Below, piece by piece: positions 1 through 8,872 of a DNA stretch of 64,000 bases. Numbering within the stretch: position 1 is the stretch's first letter; the number at the start of each line of letters is the position of its first letter. The translations under genes were made by a program, and so were the position numbers. The notes under the pieces were generated by a model. That model did no database searches. It was not told the DNA's origin and was given only the letters and a program-made list of their open reading frames with translations. Origin of the DNA: an uncultured Allomuricauda sp. (lineage in GTDB: Bacteria > Bacteroidota > Bacteroidia > Flavobacteriales > Flavobacteriaceae); assembly GCF_947495325.1 (NCBI RefSeq), contig NZ_CANLYK010000002.1, positions 310,001-374,000 on the forward strand, written 5' to 3'.

Positions 1-165
1 TTTACCGAGTCTACTGATGAACCAACAGTAAGATTAGCAAGGAAACGAAGAGACATTTTAACCAATACACTTCCAAATGCCTCTCTAGAGGGTTTTGAAT
101 ACGTAAAGTTTGTTGATCCTGATTCCGAAAGTTTAAGAGGTTACTTTTATTTGGAATGGGATTAG
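1..165 (+). CDS. C-terminal end of an unknown protein (partial)
   Basis: Frame 1 is open from the first base to a TAG stop and gives 54 residues ending in LRGYFYLEWD. A good rho-independent terminator follows 33 bases later, which supports a real gene end. The fragment is charged and has no motif or membrane segment that I recognise, so no function is offered. It is separated from the sdh operon by that terminator and a new promoter, so it need not be functionally related to it. Confidence 0.6.
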   Translation, partial: FTESTDEPTVRLARKRRDILTNTLPNASLEGFEYVKFVDPDSESLRGYFYLEWD

Positions 166-197
166 TGTTAACCATATTCTAATATAATTTGGTTACG

Positions 198-219
198 GCC
201 CCAGCAATGGGGCTTTTTT
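198..219 (+). terminator. Rho-independent terminator of the upstream gene
   Basis: A 6-bp GC-rich stem (GCCCCA / TGGGGC) around a GCAA tetraloop is followed directly by six T residues. It lies just downstream of the TAG at 163-165 and insulates sdhC from that gene. Confidence 0.85.
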
Positions 220-324
220 GTTGAATGTTATACTTCTTTTTATGTCTAAATCCCAAGACAAATTCAACAAACACAAATTCACCTTATAATCAATCTAAAT
301 AAGACCCCTTGTCTTGTTGAAAGC

Positions 325-355
325 TTGTTAAAAACTTAGTTGTGCCGTAAATTTG
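325..355 (+). promoter_or_regulatory. Flavobacterial-type promoter of sdhCAB
   Basis: TAAATTTG at 348-355 matches the Bacteroidota -7 box TAnnTTTG exactly. TTG at 325-327 lies 20 bases upstream as the -33 element. The box is 18 bases before the sdhC ATG, so the predicted 5' leader is only about a dozen bases. Predicted from consensus only. Confidence 0.65.
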
Positions 356-373
356 TAGGTAAAACCAGCACTA

Positions 374-1042
374 ATGAGTGGATTGATAAAATCTTCGATT
401 GCCCGTAAAGTAGTGATGGCACTTTCGGGCCTTTTTCTAGTATTTTTTCTTGTTTTACACGTTACCATTAACCTTGCCTCTGTAATATCTCCGGAGTTTT
501 TTAACGAAGCTTCCCATTTTATGGGGTACAACCCTTTGGTACAATATCTTATGCAACCAATTCTGATTATTGGAGTAATTGTGCACTTTGTAATGGGCTT
601 TATCCTTGAGATTCAAAACAGAAATGCCAGAGGTATTGGCTATGTGAAGTATAAAGGTAGTGCTAATGCCCCTTGGGTATCCAGAAACATGTTTTATTCC
701 GGTTTGGTCATACTTGCGTTTTTGGGATTACATTTTTATGATTTTTGGGTTCATGAAATGACCTATAAATATATTGAAGTAAATCCAGAAGACCCAACAC
801 GCTACTATGCCGAGACCGTAGAGAAATTTGCCCCTTTTTGGCGAACTATCATTTATATAGTTTCTTTTGTATTGCTAAGTCTTCATTTATGGCACGGGTT
901 TTCATCATCGTTCCAGAGTATGGGTGTCAACAATAAGTACACTCCAGCCATTAAAACTTTTACAAAACTATTTGCAGTGGTCGTACCCTTAGCTTTTGCT
1001 TTTATAGCATTGTATCACCACCTTAACCCAATAACACATTAA
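374..1042 (+). CDS. sdhC: Succinate dehydrogenase cytochrome b subunit
   Basis: Membrane anchor of complex II (succinate:menaquinone oxidoreductase). The 222 residues contain five hydrophobic helices, at about 11-35, 58-80, 105-125, 155-175 and 195-215. That is the single-subunit dihaem (type B) anchor rather than the SdhC+SdhD pair. Candidate axial haem ligands lie in the helices: H29, H71, H120 and H171. First gene of sdhCAB, with a consensus promoter immediately upstream and sdhA starting 2 bases after its stop. No separate sdhD is present, as expected for this class. Assignment is firm; the individual ligands are inferred from spacing in the Wolinella-type family. Confidence 0.95.
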   Translation: MSGLIKSSIARKVVMALSGLFLVFFLVLHVTINLASVISPEFFNEASHFMGYNPLVQYLMQPILIIGVIVHFVMGFILEIQNRNARGIGYVKYKGSANAPWVSRNMFYSGLVILAFLGLHFYDFWVHEMTYKYIEVNPEDPTRYYAETVEKFAPFWRTIIYIVSFVLLSLHLWHGFSSSFQSMGVNNKYTPAIKTFTKLFAVVVPLAFAFIALYHHLNPITH

Positions 1043-1044
1043 TT

Positions 1045-3048
1045 ATGGGAGTATTGGATTCTAGAGAGCCACAAGGGCCATTGGCCAATAAATGGACAAA
1101 TCATAAAAACGAAATAGACCTGGTTAACCCCGCCAACAAACGTAATATTGACATTATCATAGTTGGTACTGGTTTAGCTGGAGGTTCGGCTGCAGCAACA
1201 CTCGCCGAATTAGGATATAATGTAAAAACATTTTGTTATCAAGATTCACCAAGAAGAGCACATTCCATTGCTGCCCAAGGTGGTGTAAATGCGGCCAAGA
1301 ATTATCAGGGTGACGGAGATAGCGTTTATCGTTTGTTTTATGATACCGTAAAAGGAGGGGATTACCGTTCCCGCGAATCCAATGTATATCGCTTGGCGGA
1401 GGTTTCCACCAATATCATTGACCAATGTGTTGCACAAGGTGTTCCTTTCGCACGTGAATATGGTGGTCTATTAGACAACCGTTCTTTTGGTGGAGTACTG
1501 GTTTCCAGAACATTCTATGCTAAAGGACAAACAGGACAACAATTGTTGTTGGGCGCTTATGCTGCAATGAACAGGCAAATCCAAAGAGGAAAAATAAAAT
1601 CCTACACCAGACATGAGATGTTGGATTTGGTTTTGGTCGATGGAAAAGCTAGAGGGATCATTGCAAGAGATTTGGTCAGTGGAGAAATTGAAAGACATTC
1701 AGCGCATGCAGTAGTATTGGCAACAGGAGGGTACGGAAATCTATTTTTCCTTTCTACTTACTGTATGGGAGCCAACGTAATGGCTGCATGGAAGGCCCAC
1801 AAAAAGGGTGCTTTTTTCGCAAACCCTTGTTTCACACAGATTCATCCAACGTGTATTCCAGTTTCAGGAGACCATCAATCTAAACTGACATTGATGTCAG
1901 AATCCCTTAGAAACGACGGACGTATTTGGGTGCCAAAACGTTTGGAAGATGCCCAAGCCATTCGCGAAGGAAAACTAAAACCGACCCAATTGGGCGAGGA
2001 AGAACGTGATTACTATTTGGAAAGACGTTATCCTGCATTCGGAAATCTAGTGCCAAGGGATGTTGCCTCAAGGGCCGCAAAAGAACGTTGTGATGCAGGT
2101 TTTGGAGTCAATAAAACCGGTGAAGCCGTTTACTTGGATTTCTCTGCAGCAATAATGCGCTACGGAAGAGAGAAGGCCTTGACTTCTGGGATGAAAAATG
2201 TTGATGACAACACCATTCGTGAATTAGGCGAAAAAATTGTGGAGGCCAAATATGGTAACCTCTTCCAGATGTATGAAAAAATTGTGGACGAAAATCCATA
2301 CAAAACCCCAATGATGATTTATCCTGCAGTGCATTATACCATGGGTGGTCTTTGGGTTGATTACAATCTGCAAACTACAATCCCTGGTTGTTATGCCGCT
2401 GGTGAAGCCAATTTCAGTGATCACGGCGCTAACCGTTTAGGTGCTTCCGCTCTAATGCAAGGTCTGGCAGATGGCTATTTTGTGTTGCCTTACACCATAG
2501 GGGATTATCTATCCGATGATATTAGAACAGGACCAATATCCACTGATTCTCCGGAGTTTGATGAGGCTGAAAAGAATGTCACGGATAAGCTTGAAAAATT
2601 AATGTCCGGGACGGGAATACATTCCGTTGATTATTACCACAAGAAACTGGGTAAGATCATGTGGAACAAATGTGGAATGTCCCGTAATGCAAAAGAATTA
2701 AAAGAAGCCATTAAAGAGATTGCTGAATTACGAAAGGATTTCTGGGAAAATGTGAAAATTCCTGGTAGGCCTGATAGCAAGAACCAAGAACTTGAAAAAG
2801 CGGGAAGGGTTGCCGATTTCTTGGAACTCGGGGAGCTTTTCGCAAAGGATGCTTTGGAACGTAACGAATCCTGTGGAGGGCACTTTAGGGAAGAATATCA
2901 AACTCCCGAAGGAGAAGCGCTGCGTGATGACGAAAATTTCAAATTTGTGTCTGCCTGGGAATACAAGGGGGAACCAAGTGATGCAATACTGCATAAAGAA
3001 GATTTGGTCTACGAAAACATCAAGGTAAAAACACGTTCTTACAAATAA
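1045..3048 (+). CDS. sdhA: Succinate dehydrogenase flavoprotein subunit
   Basis: Catalytic subunit that oxidises succinate to fumarate on the cytoplasmic face. Visible parts: the FAD-binding glycine motif ([19 protein letters not shown], about 40-58); the HSIAAQGG segment whose H73 is the expected covalent FAD attachment site; the active-site region [10 protein letters not shown]; and the second FAD-binding motif [20 protein letters not shown]. Length 667 residues, typical of the Bacteroidota/epsilonproteobacterial type. It sits between sdhC and sdhB with gaps of 2 and 8 bases, so co-transcription is nearly certain. Complete, with no odd residues seen. Confidence 0.97.
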   Translation: MGVLDSREPQGPLANKWTNHKNEIDLVNPANKRNIDIIIVGTGLAGGSAAATLAELGYNVKTFCYQDSPRRAHSIAAQGGVNAAKNYQGDGDSVYRLFYDTVKGGDYRSRESNVYRLAEVSTNIIDQCVAQGVPFAREYGGLLDNRSFGGVLVSRTFYAKGQTGQQLLLGAYAAMNRQIQRGKIKSYTRHEMLDLVLVDGKARGIIARDLVSGEIERHSAHAVVLATGGYGNLFFLSTYCMGANVMAAWKAHKKGAFFANPCFTQIHPTCIPVSGDHQSKLTLMSESLRNDGRIWVPKRLEDAQAIREGKLKPTQLGEEERDYYLERRYPAFGNLVPRDVASRAAKERCDAGFGVNKTGEAVYLDFSAAIMRYGREKALTSGMKNVDDNTIRELGEKIVEAKYGNLFQMYEKIVDENPYKTPMMIYPAVHYTMGGLWVDYNLQTTIPGCYAAGEANFSDHGANRLGASALMQGLADGYFVLPYTIGDYLSDDIRTGPISTDSPEFDEAEKNVTDKLEKLMSGTGIHSVDYYHKKLGKIMWNKCGMSRNAKELKEAIKEIAELRKDFWENVKIPGRPDSKNQELEKAGRVADFLELGELFAKDALERNESCGGHFREEYQTPEGEALRDDENFKFVSAWEYKGEPSDAILHKEDLVYENIKVKTRSYK

Positions 3049-3056
3049 AAATAGCT

Positions 3057-3803
3057 ATGAAATTATATTTGAAGATTTGGAGACAAAAGAACGCTTCCAC
3101 CAAAGGACAAATGGTAGATTATACTTTGGACGGTGTGGAAAGTGATATGTCTTTTTTGGAAATGTTGGATATTCTCAATGAGGAACTGATTTCAAAAGGA
3201 GAAGAACCTGTTGAATTTGACCATGACTGTCGCGAAGGTATCTGCGGCACTTGTTCATTGATGATCAATGGTCGTCCACACGGACCCGATTCCATGATCA
3301 CAGTATGTCAATTGCATATGCGAAGTTTTAATGATGGTGATGAAATTGTAATTGAGCCTTGGAGGGCAAAAGCATTTCCTGTAATCAAGGATCTTATTGT
3401 GGACAGAACGGCTTTTGATAGAATTCAACAAGCTGGAGGGTATATCTCTGTGAACACATCCGGTAGGCCTGTAGACGCCAATGCAATTCCTATTGCAAAG
3501 GAAATGGCAGACAAATCTTTTAATGCTGCAACATGCATAGGTTGTGGTGCCTGTGTAGCTGCTTGTAAAAATGCAAGTGCGATGTTGTTTACCTCAGCAA
3601 AAGTATCTCAATTTGCGTTATTGCCACAAGGTCAGGTAGAAGCTGCCGAGCGTGTTGAAAATATGGTACGTCAAATGGATTTGGAAGGTTTTGGAAACTG
3701 CACCAATACCGGAGCATGCGAGATTGAATGTCCGAAAGGGATTTCTTTGGAAAATATAGCACGTATGAACCGTGAGTATCTTTCAGCTTCCGTTAAGGGA
3801 TAA
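3057..3803 (+). CDS. sdhB: Succinate dehydrogenase iron-sulfur subunit
   Basis: Electron-transfer subunit linking SdhA to the haem anchor. The N-terminal plant-type ferredoxin domain has C58, C63, C66 and C84 for the [2Fe-2S] centre. The C-terminal domain carries [11 protein letters not shown] (about residues 163-173) for the [4Fe-4S] centre and a second cluster-binding stretch, [10 protein letters not shown], near 219-228. 248 residues, the expected size for the short Bacteroidota form. Last gene of the operon; a bidirectional-looking terminator starts 28 bases after the stop. Confidence 0.97.
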   Translation: MKLYLKIWRQKNASTKGQMVDYTLDGVESDMSFLEMLDILNEELISKGEEPVEFDHDCREGICGTCSLMINGRPHGPDSMITVCQLHMRSFNDGDEIVIEPWRAKAFPVIKDLIVDRTAFDRIQQAGGYISVNTSGRPVDANAIPIAKEMADKSFNAATCIGCGACVAACKNASAMLFTSAKVSQFALLPQGQVEAAERVENMVRQMDLEGFGNCTNTGACEIECPKGISLENIARMNREYLSASVKG

Positions 3804-3830
3804 GGAACGTAACCGAAAATAGTATATTAT

Positions 3831-3864
3831 AAAGCCCAAACTCCATTCGGAATTTGGGCTTTTT
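3831..3864. terminator. Terminator between sdhB and the YceI gene
   Basis: A perfect 10-bp stem, AAAGCCCAAA (3831-3840) / TTTGGGCTTT (3853-3862), with a 12-base loop and a short T run on the plus strand. The A-rich left flank gives a T run on the other strand, so it can serve both convergent transcripts. Confidence 0.8.
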
Positions 3865-3884
3865 CATGTTTTCAATCCCTGTAA

Positions 3885-4466
3885 TCAACATAATCGAAAA
3901 ACTATGGTTACTTCAAATTCTATGGCATCCGAAATGATGTCATCTTTAAGACTTGCTACCAATCCTTTAGATTCATAGCTAATGCCCCATTGAGTTCTAT
4001 CAATTATAAATCTTGATTTAAGAAAGGTTTCATTGGGCCCTTTTTCAATAGTAGAACTAAATTTTATGGGTTTGGAAATTCCTTTAATTGTTAACAAAGC
4101 TTCAATTTCCATATGTCCATCATCTTCATACTTTATCTGGTTAATCTCCAATTTGGCCTCAGGATATTTTGCAACATCAAAAAAATCTTGATTTTTTAAA
4201 TGCATCACAAGCATTTCGTTGTATTTGCCATCGGTATTCAGGATGCTGTTCATATCCACAACAAATTTTCCTTCAGATATTGAACCTCCATTCATCGATA
4301 TCTCCCCGCTTAAAAGCTTTACAATTCCATAATGCTGGTTAAACTTAAAAAGATTGGATCCTTTCCACTTGATTACACTTTTTGCTGTGTCAATTTTTAT
4401 AGTACCTTGTCCTTGCGCTATTGAAATAGCGCTAATGCTTACCAATAAGATGATGATTTTTTTCAT
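3885..4466 (-). CDS. YceI-family periplasmic lipocalin-like protein
   Basis: A signal peptide is visible at residues 1-20 (MKKIIILLVSISAISIAQGQ). It is followed by a YceI-type beta-sandwich sequence with the usual order: IDTAKSVIKWKG; a central GKFVVDMNSI; FFDVAKYPEAKLE; LTIKGISKPIKF; and IDRTQWGISYES near the end. Members bind isoprenoid-like lipids in a hydrophobic pocket. The substrate here is unknown. 193 residues, full length. It ends against the sdhB terminator and is divergent from the membrane-bound regulator at 4568, with a promoter-like box in the shared spacer. The last residues, IVFRLC, are slightly unusual. Confidence 0.85.
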   Translation of the reverse strand: MKKIIILLVSISAISIAQGQGTIKIDTAKSVIKWKGSNLFKFNQHYGIVKLLSGEISMNGGSISEGKFVVDMNSILNTDGKYNEMLVMHLKNQDFFDVAKYPEAKLEINQIKYEDDGHMEIEALLTIKGISKPIKFSSTIEKGPNETFLKSRFIIDRTQWGISYESKGLVASLKDDIISDAIEFEVTIVFRLC

Positions 4467-4482
4467 TGTTCTGATTTTGGGA

Positions 4483-4490
4483 CAAAACTA
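4483..4490 (-). promoter_or_regulatory. Putative -7 box of the YceI gene
   Basis: On the minus strand this reads TAGTTTTG, an exact TAnnTTTG match 17 bases upstream of the YceI ATG. The nearest TTG upstream is at a short spacing of 15 bases, so the -33 element is doubtful. Confidence 0.45.
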
Positions 4491-4567
4491 GCACTGGGCA
4501 ACTCCCAAGTCGTGAATTAAATGTAAATGAAGTGCAAAAAAATGTAATTTTTCACATCCATAAACTA

Positions 4568-5449
4568 ATGAGAACAAAAGCAGGAGCATTTTTGTTAAGT
4601 GTCCTAATATTGTTTGCCATTAGCTTGCTTATTAGTAGTTATTCACCTAACAATACGGATGAATCCCATTCTAGTTTGGTAAAAGTTGCCTTAAGAAATA
4701 CGGGGAATTCATTGCTCGTACAAAACAATGACTCCACCTCTTTGGTTTTACCAGTGACCGAACCGAAGAAAAATAGTTTTGTGTTATCATTTCAAAAAGA
4801 GCTATCCATAGTACCGGATAGCCTAGTAAAAGCGATCGCCAAAAATTTTGGCCCCCTAAATCTTCCCAATGAATACTTGGTAGAGGTAATCAATTGTAAT
4901 AATCAAGAGGTATCTTATAGCTACTCAGTCTCCAACAACGAAGAAAAAAACATTATTCCCTGTCTAGGACGTAATCTACCCCTTGGCTGTTATACAATAC
5001 ATGTTTTTTTGGATAAGGATGTTTCGCTAATGGGCCTGAATTTTACCTCTTCTTGGTATGCGTTAGTTCTTATCTGCATTTTGGGGATGTCCTTTCTTTA
5101 CTTTGCCAAAAAGAAAACGGAAACCGAACTACAAGATTCGTTATCATTTATTGCTATTGGGGATTATAGATTTTATAGAGATCAAAATGAATTGGTAAAG
5201 AATGACTTAACAATTAAACTCACTTCGAAAGAATCTGAGTTGCTTCAAATATTTGGTAATAACCCTAATCAAGTGATACAACGAGATTTATTGCTTAAAG
5301 AGGTATGGGAAAACAAAGGAGTTTTTGTGGGTAGAAGCTTGGATACTTTTATCTCAAAACTTAGAAAGAAATTCAAGGCAGACGATCGTATCAATATTCT
5401 CAACGTTCATGGGGTCGGGTATAAACTTGAAATTTTAAGGAAATCCTGA
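4568..5449 (+). CDS. Membrane-anchored winged-helix transcriptional regulator
   Basis: An inverted-topology one-component regulator. Numbered from the ATG at 4568, a hydrophobic helix lies at about 6-24, an extracytoplasmic region at about 25-162, a second helix at about 164-180 (WYALVLICILGMSFLYFA), and a C-terminal OmpR/PhoB-type DNA-binding domain at about 195-290. That domain has LTSKESELL, the long recognition-helix segment VGRSLDTFISKLRKKF and the final wing VHGVGYKL. There is no receiver domain. The open frame extends to a GTG at 4532, but the ATG gives a normal N-terminal anchor. 293 residues. It is divergent from the YceI gene, a possible target. The signal it senses is unknown. Confidence 0.75.
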   Translation: MRTKAGAFLLSVLILFAISLLISSYSPNNTDESHSSLVKVALRNTGNSLLVQNNDSTSLVLPVTEPKKNSFVLSFQKELSIVPDSLVKAIAKNFGPLNLPNEYLVEVINCNNQEVSYSYSVSNNEEKNIIPCLGRNLPLGCYTIHVFLDKDVSLMGLNFTSSWYALVLICILGMSFLYFAKKKTETELQDSLSFIAIGDYRFYRDQNELVKNDLTIKLTSKESELLQIFGNNPNQVIQRDLLLKEVWENKGVFVGRSLDTFISKLRKKFKADDRINILNVHGVGYKLEILRKS

Positions 5450-5464
5450 ATATAAATTTCTACC

Positions 5465-5950
5465 ATGTCCCAAAAATATCCCGAAGAACGTATCAAAGTT
5501 CCCCGTTTTAATGAAGAATCCGGTTTCTACACTACCCCAGAGCGATCAAAAATCATGAGCAAGATTCGTGGCAAGAATACTAAACCGGAACTTGCATTCA
5601 GAAAAGCACTATGGGCTGCAGGCTATCGATACCGTATCGATTATAAAAAATTGATTGGTAAACCGGACATTGCCTTGAAGAAATACAAAACGGTCATTTT
5701 TATTGACGGGGAGTTTTGGCATGGTCAAAATTGGGAAGAGCGAAAAACCAAAATAAAGACCAATCGTGAATTTTGGATTGCCAAAATTGAACGAAATATG
5801 CAGAGGGACAAAGAGGTAAACGAAGAATTGAAACGTTTGCCATATACCGTATTTCGATTTTGGGAAAGTGAGGTTAAAAAGAATTTGGAAGTTTGTCTGC
5901 AAAAAGTAATCTCACATTTAGAAAATCATCAAAAAAATGATAACAATTAG
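5465..5950 (+). CDS. vsr: Very-short-patch-repair (Vsr)-like endonuclease, zinc-less variant
   Basis: 161 residues matching the Vsr fold: TPERSKIMSKIRGKNTKPE at the N terminus, GKPDIAL with catalytic-type D68, VIFIDGEFWHG, and FWIAKIERNMQRD. Vsr nicks 5' of T in T:G mismatches left by cytosine methylation. The zinc ligands of E. coli Vsr (C66, H71, C73, C117) appear here as E83, Q88, W90 and S in RFWESEV, and H64 is replaced by D81; this alignment is from memory. No cytosine methyltransferase is adjacent. Its 3' end overlaps the following aminotransferase by 14 bases, so the two are probably co-transcribed. Activity and specificity are therefore uncertain. Confidence 0.8.
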   Translation: MSQKYPEERIKVPRFNEESGFYTTPERSKIMSKIRGKNTKPELAFRKALWAAGYRYRIDYKKLIGKPDIALKKYKTVIFIDGEFWHGQNWEERKTKIKTNREFWIAKIERNMQRDKEVNEELKRLPYTVFRFWESEVKKNLEVCLQKVISHLENHQKNDNN

Positions 5951-7082
5951 TTCAAAATTACCTGATGTGGGCACCAATATATTCACCTATATTGGAAAAT
6001 TGGCACATCAACATAATGCCGTAAACCTTTCCCAAGGATTCCCTAACTTTAGTCCGGACCCAAAGCTTCTACAACTGGTCGATAAAGCCCTTAAAGGAGG
6101 CCATAATCAATATGCGCCAATGCAGGGTACTTTCACCCTTCGTGAAATCATATCAGAAAAAATCAAAACGCTATATGGCAAAACCTATCATCCAGAATCT
6201 GAAATAACCATTACCGCAGGGGCCACACAGGCTATTTTTACAGCAATATCCACATTTGTACGCCAAGATGATGAAGTAATAGTGTTAAAGCCCGCCTATG
6301 ATTGTTATGAACCAGCCATTGAACTTTTTGGCGCTAAGGTAGTTCCCGTACAACTTGAAGGACCGGATTATAAAATTGACTGGAATACCTTTAAATCTGC
6401 CATTGGCCCAAAAACGAAAATGGTGATCATCAATACTCCACATAATCCCACAGGGACCATTTGGTCTGAAAATGATATGCTCCAACTGCAAGAAATCCTA
6501 AAGGATACCAATATCATTTTGTTGAGTGATGAGGTATATGAACATATTGTTTTTGATGGTCAAGCGCACCAAAGCGCAAGTAAGTTTCCAGATTTAGCTT
6601 CGAGAAGTATCGTATGCTCCTCTTTTGGAAAGACTTTTCACGTTACCGGGTGGAAAGTTGGTTATTGTGTTGCACCGAAATCTTTGATGGAAGAGTTTCA
6701 AAAAGTGCACCAGTTCAATGTGTTCTGTGTAAACCATCCTACTCAAAAAGCGTTGGCAGAATATTTAAAAACTCCAGGTCATTATTTGGATTTAAACGCG
6801 TTCTATCAAAAAAAACGGGATTATTTTTTGGAAGCCATCAAGGGTTCAAAATTCAAAATAACACCCTCTGCCGGCACTTACTTTCAATTACTTGATTATT
6901 CTGAAATTACTAATGAGAGCGATACAGACTTTGCTGAAAGACTTATTAAGGAAAACAAATTGGCCAGTATTCCCGTTTCTGTTTTTAATTTGAACAATAG
7001 AGATGATAAACAACTTCGCTTCTGTTTTGCCAAGACCGATGATGTCTTGGACCAAGCGGCTGAAATTTTAAACGGTATCTGA
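5937..7082 (+). CDS. Class I/II PLP aminotransferase, methionine aminotransferase type
   Basis: Fold-type I aminotransferase of the YbdL/kynurenine-aminotransferase group. Seen: NLSQGFPNF near 30-38; TAGATQAI at 93-100; TPHNPTG at 167-173; SDEVYEHI at 197-204; the Schiff-base lysine K232 in SSFGKTFHVTGWK; and a late arginine in QLRFCFA. 381 residues, full length. It starts inside the 3' end of the Vsr gene. The preference for methionine or aromatic 2-oxo acids is a family-level assumption. The neighbours do not form a pathway with it. Confidence 0.87.
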   Translation: MITISSKLPDVGTNIFTYIGKLAHQHNAVNLSQGFPNFSPDPKLLQLVDKALKGGHNQYAPMQGTFTLREIISEKIKTLYGKTYHPESEITITAGATQAIFTAISTFVRQDDEVIVLKPAYDCYEPAIELFGAKVVPVQLEGPDYKIDWNTFKSAIGPKTKMVIINTPHNPTGTIWSENDMLQLQEILKDTNIILLSDEVYEHIVFDGQAHQSASKFPDLASRSIVCSSFGKTFHVTGWKVGYCVAPKSLMEEFQKVHQFNVFCVNHPTQKALAEYLKTPGHYLDLNAFYQKKRDYFLEAIKGSKFKITPSAGTYFQLLDYSEITNESDTDFAERLIKENKLASIPVSVFNLNNRDDKQLRFCFAKTDDVLDQAAEILNGI

Positions 7083-7107
7083 AGTGTAGGTTTGTGTTTG
7101 GGGATTA

Positions 7108-7815
7108 TTAAAGTTGTTTTTTGACTACCTCAAAAATCCCAAGAATATCGTCCATAGGCAATTCAAAATCTTGATACTCCGGAGATTTATTTAGATTTTG
7201 ACAATATATCGCATTCTCCTTGCCGTTAAATCCCGTAATCCATTTACAGATAATCCTATCCCTACAGACCAGAATATACGGCTTGTTCCACATTGCTTTG
7301 TTTTCTTTTTCAAGAGTTGTTCTACCCAGTTTTAAACCCAGTACAATCGCTTTGTTGGGAATGGCCACAATACTACCGTCATCCATGGAGTTTCCAGAAA
7401 TTTCAAAAGCTCTGTAAGCTTCATCTCCTAAAAAATCAACAATGAAACCTGATTGAAATGTACTTTTTCCAAAATCATTTTCCGCTAAACTTTCAATGTA
7501 TTCATTTTGATGCTCCGTTAATATCAATGGTGCCATAACCAAATATTTACCATGGTCCATAGGGTAAAAAACACTTCCATGTTTGGTAAATGGTTGTCTT
7601 CTTATGTAGGTTTCTTGAGCTTCATTGACTTCCTGCAGATATAATTCCGCAATACTTAAATCAAAATATGTGGCAATTTTTGTAAGATTTTTAATGGGAA
7701 TATTGGCATCTTTTTTTTCATAAAGCTGTATGGTTCTTAAGCTAACACCAATTTCCAAGGCCAAATCTGATTGGCTAAGATTTTTTTTACGCCTTAATTG
7801 CTTTATTGCGTACAT
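7108..7815 (-). CDS. XRE-family HTH repressor with C-terminal S24/LexA-like domain
   Basis: From the ATG at 7815: a helix-turn-helix domain (about 2-60; LRRKKNLSQSDLALEIGVS, then LRTIQLYEK), then a C-terminal S24-like half with SGNSMDDGSIVAI, whose Ser is the usual nucleophile position, and a candidate Lys in RIICKWITG about 48 residues later. An upstream in-frame ATG at 7848 exists, but it lies against an operator-like palindrome and would add non-HTH residues, so I prefer 7815 (235 residues). Divergent from the gene at 7959. Probably autoregulated. No prophage genes are nearby, so this looks like a domesticated or stress repressor. Whether it self-cleaves is unknown. Confidence 0.75.
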   Translation of the reverse strand: MYAIKQLRRKKNLSQSDLALEIGVSLRTIQLYEKKDANIPIKNLTKIATYFDLSIAELYLQEVNEAQETYIRRQPFTKHGSVFYPMDHGKYLVMAPLILTEHQNEYIESLAENDFGKSTFQSGFIVDFLGDEAYRAFEISGNSMDDGSIVAIPNKAIVLGLKLGRTTLEKENKAMWNKPYILVCRDRIICKWITGFNGKENAIYCQNLNKSPEYQDFELPMDDILGIFEVVKKQL

Positions 7816-7830
7816 ATAATTGCTATATTG

Positions 7831-7845
7831 TGTAATATTATTACG
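7831..7845. promoter_or_regulatory. Operator-like inverted repeat TGTAAT-N3-ATTACG
   Basis: An 11-of-12 symmetric site (TGTAAT att ATTACG) 16 bases upstream of the preferred start of the S24 repressor. A second copy lies 50 bases away at 7881. The shared sequence suggests binding by the adjacent HTH protein. Confidence 0.5.
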
Positions 7846-7870
7846 CATTTTATATTTTGCGCAGCAAAAA

Positions 7871-7895
7871 ATTACATTTCTGTAATTGAATTACA
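7871..7895. promoter_or_regulatory. Operator-like repeat with perfect TGTAAT-N3-ATTACA plus an extra half-site
   Basis: TGTAAT tga ATTACA at 7881-7895 is a perfect 6+6 inverted repeat. A further ATTACA half-site sits at 7871-7876, pairing as TTACA-N4-TGTAA. Located in the 143-bp divergent spacer between the repressor and the 106-residue gene. Confidence 0.55.
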
Positions 7896-7958
7896 ATCAA
7901 ATATAGAAAATACGATTTGACCCCGATATAATAATTAGTAAACTAATAGGTAATTGAT

Positions 7959-8279
7959 ATGGGTTCAATCAAACATTTTGATCTTAGAATTAATAGTGAC
8001 AACATGTTTTTGGAGGAAGATTATGGAAAACCAATCAGTGAAAGGCTTTCTATAATTCTCCGTAGAAACGTTTCAAAAAATGATTTTGCCAATATTGCGA
8101 TACGCAGCAAGGTTAGTTTTTCAACTATTCGAGATGTGGTATACAGAACCAATAGTCTTACCAAAGCCAATGCTAAGGCAATTTCATTATTGATTCATGC
8201 TGCTTTTGAAAATTCAATTGCTTTTAAGCTTCAAGCGGAAGGTGATATTCTATTTTTGGACAATCTTTTAAAGGTCTAA
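7959..8279 (+). CDS. Small unknown protein, possible HTH-like, divergent from the S24 repressor
   Basis: 106 residues, not a family I recognise. Mostly helical and charged. The middle, ERLSIILRRNVSKNDFANIA followed by IRSKVSFSTIRDVVYR, resembles a helix-turn-helix in which IRSKVSFSTIRDVV would be the recognition part. A basic helical C-terminal half, ANAKAISLLIHAAFE, follows. It shares its 143-bp upstream region and two operator-like repeats with the S24 repressor, so it is probably part of the same regulatory module. Its 3' end overlaps the convergent GNAT gene by 12 bases. No signal peptide or membrane segment. Confidence 0.6.
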   Translation: MGSIKHFDLRINSDNMFLEEDYGKPISERLSIILRRNVSKNDFANIAIRSKVSFSTIRDVVYRTNSLTKANAKAISLLIHAAFENSIAFKLQAEGDILFLDNLLKV

Positions 8280-8783
8280 TCTTAAGAGCCAGTCCGTCTG
8301 TTTGTCGTTTCCAATAAAGTAGGGATGTGTCCCAAATTGTTTAAAGCCCCGTTTCTGATAAAATTTAATTGCCCGTATATTCCGCTCCCAGACGCCCAAC
8401 CAAATATAAGTTTTAGCTCCTTTTTTAGCCAGTTCTAAAATGTTGTCCAGCATCCAGCCTCCTATTTGCTTTCCTTGATAGGATTGAACAACATAAATGC
8501 GCTCTAATTCAAAAGACTCCCTGTCATTAATATCCGTTTGTGCTTCTTTTTCGTTTACTTTAAAATAACCGACCAAAGTTTCTGCATCGAACACAAAATA
8601 AAAAGAAGAATTAGGATTTTTAAGTTCAGACAATAACTTCTCTTTGCCAAAGGCAAAATCCATGTAATCCTTAAAATCATTAGGGTCATTGTCTTTTTCA
8701 AAAGCAGCGCTAAAAGTATCCCTGGATATCTTTGTCAAAACATCCACATCTAAATTTGTGCACAGACGCAAATTCAACCTCAT
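8268..8783 (-). CDS. GNAT-family N-acetyltransferase
   Basis: Transfers an acetyl group from acetyl-CoA to an amine; the substrate is unknown. The acetyl-CoA-binding motif A is visible as LERIYVVQSYQGKQIGGWML, followed by motif B, WERNIRAIKFYQKRGF. The frame is open back to 8834, but ATG at 8783 gives a start, MRLNLRLCTN, typical of GNAT proteins and leaves the 8814-8847 terminator hairpin upstream. That gives 171 residues. It runs tail to tail with the 106-residue gene, overlapping it by 12 bases. Confidence 0.85.
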   Translation of the reverse strand: MRLNLRLCTNLDVDVLTKISRDTFSAAFEKDNDPNDFKDYMDFAFGKEKLLSELKNPNSSFYFVFDAETLVGYFKVNEKEAQTDINDRESFELERIYVVQSYQGKQIGGWMLDNILELAKKGAKTYIWLGVWERNIRAIKFYQKRGFKQFGTHPYFIGNDKQTDWLLRLDL

Positions 8784-8813
8784 TAAAAACCATTTTAGAA
8801 CTCCAAAGTATTG

Positions 8814-8847
8814 AAAAAAAAAGGAGCCAAACAAGAATGTTGGCTCC
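8814..8847 (-). terminator. Terminator after the 35-residue ORF / sco transcript
   Basis: A perfect 7-bp stem, GGAGCCA (8823-8829) / TGGCTCC (8841-8847). On the minus strand it is followed by a run of eight T. The plus strand also shows a T run at 8852-8857, so it may act both ways. It lies 26 bases beyond the stop of the small gene at 8873. Confidence 0.8.
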
Positions 8848-8872
8848 TAAAGTTTTTTGTTGTTCTACCGGA

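Noticed and set aside
7816..7848. Upstream start of the S24 repressor
   Set aside because: The start codon abuts an operator-like palindrome and the added residues precede the HTH without homology; 7815 is preferred.
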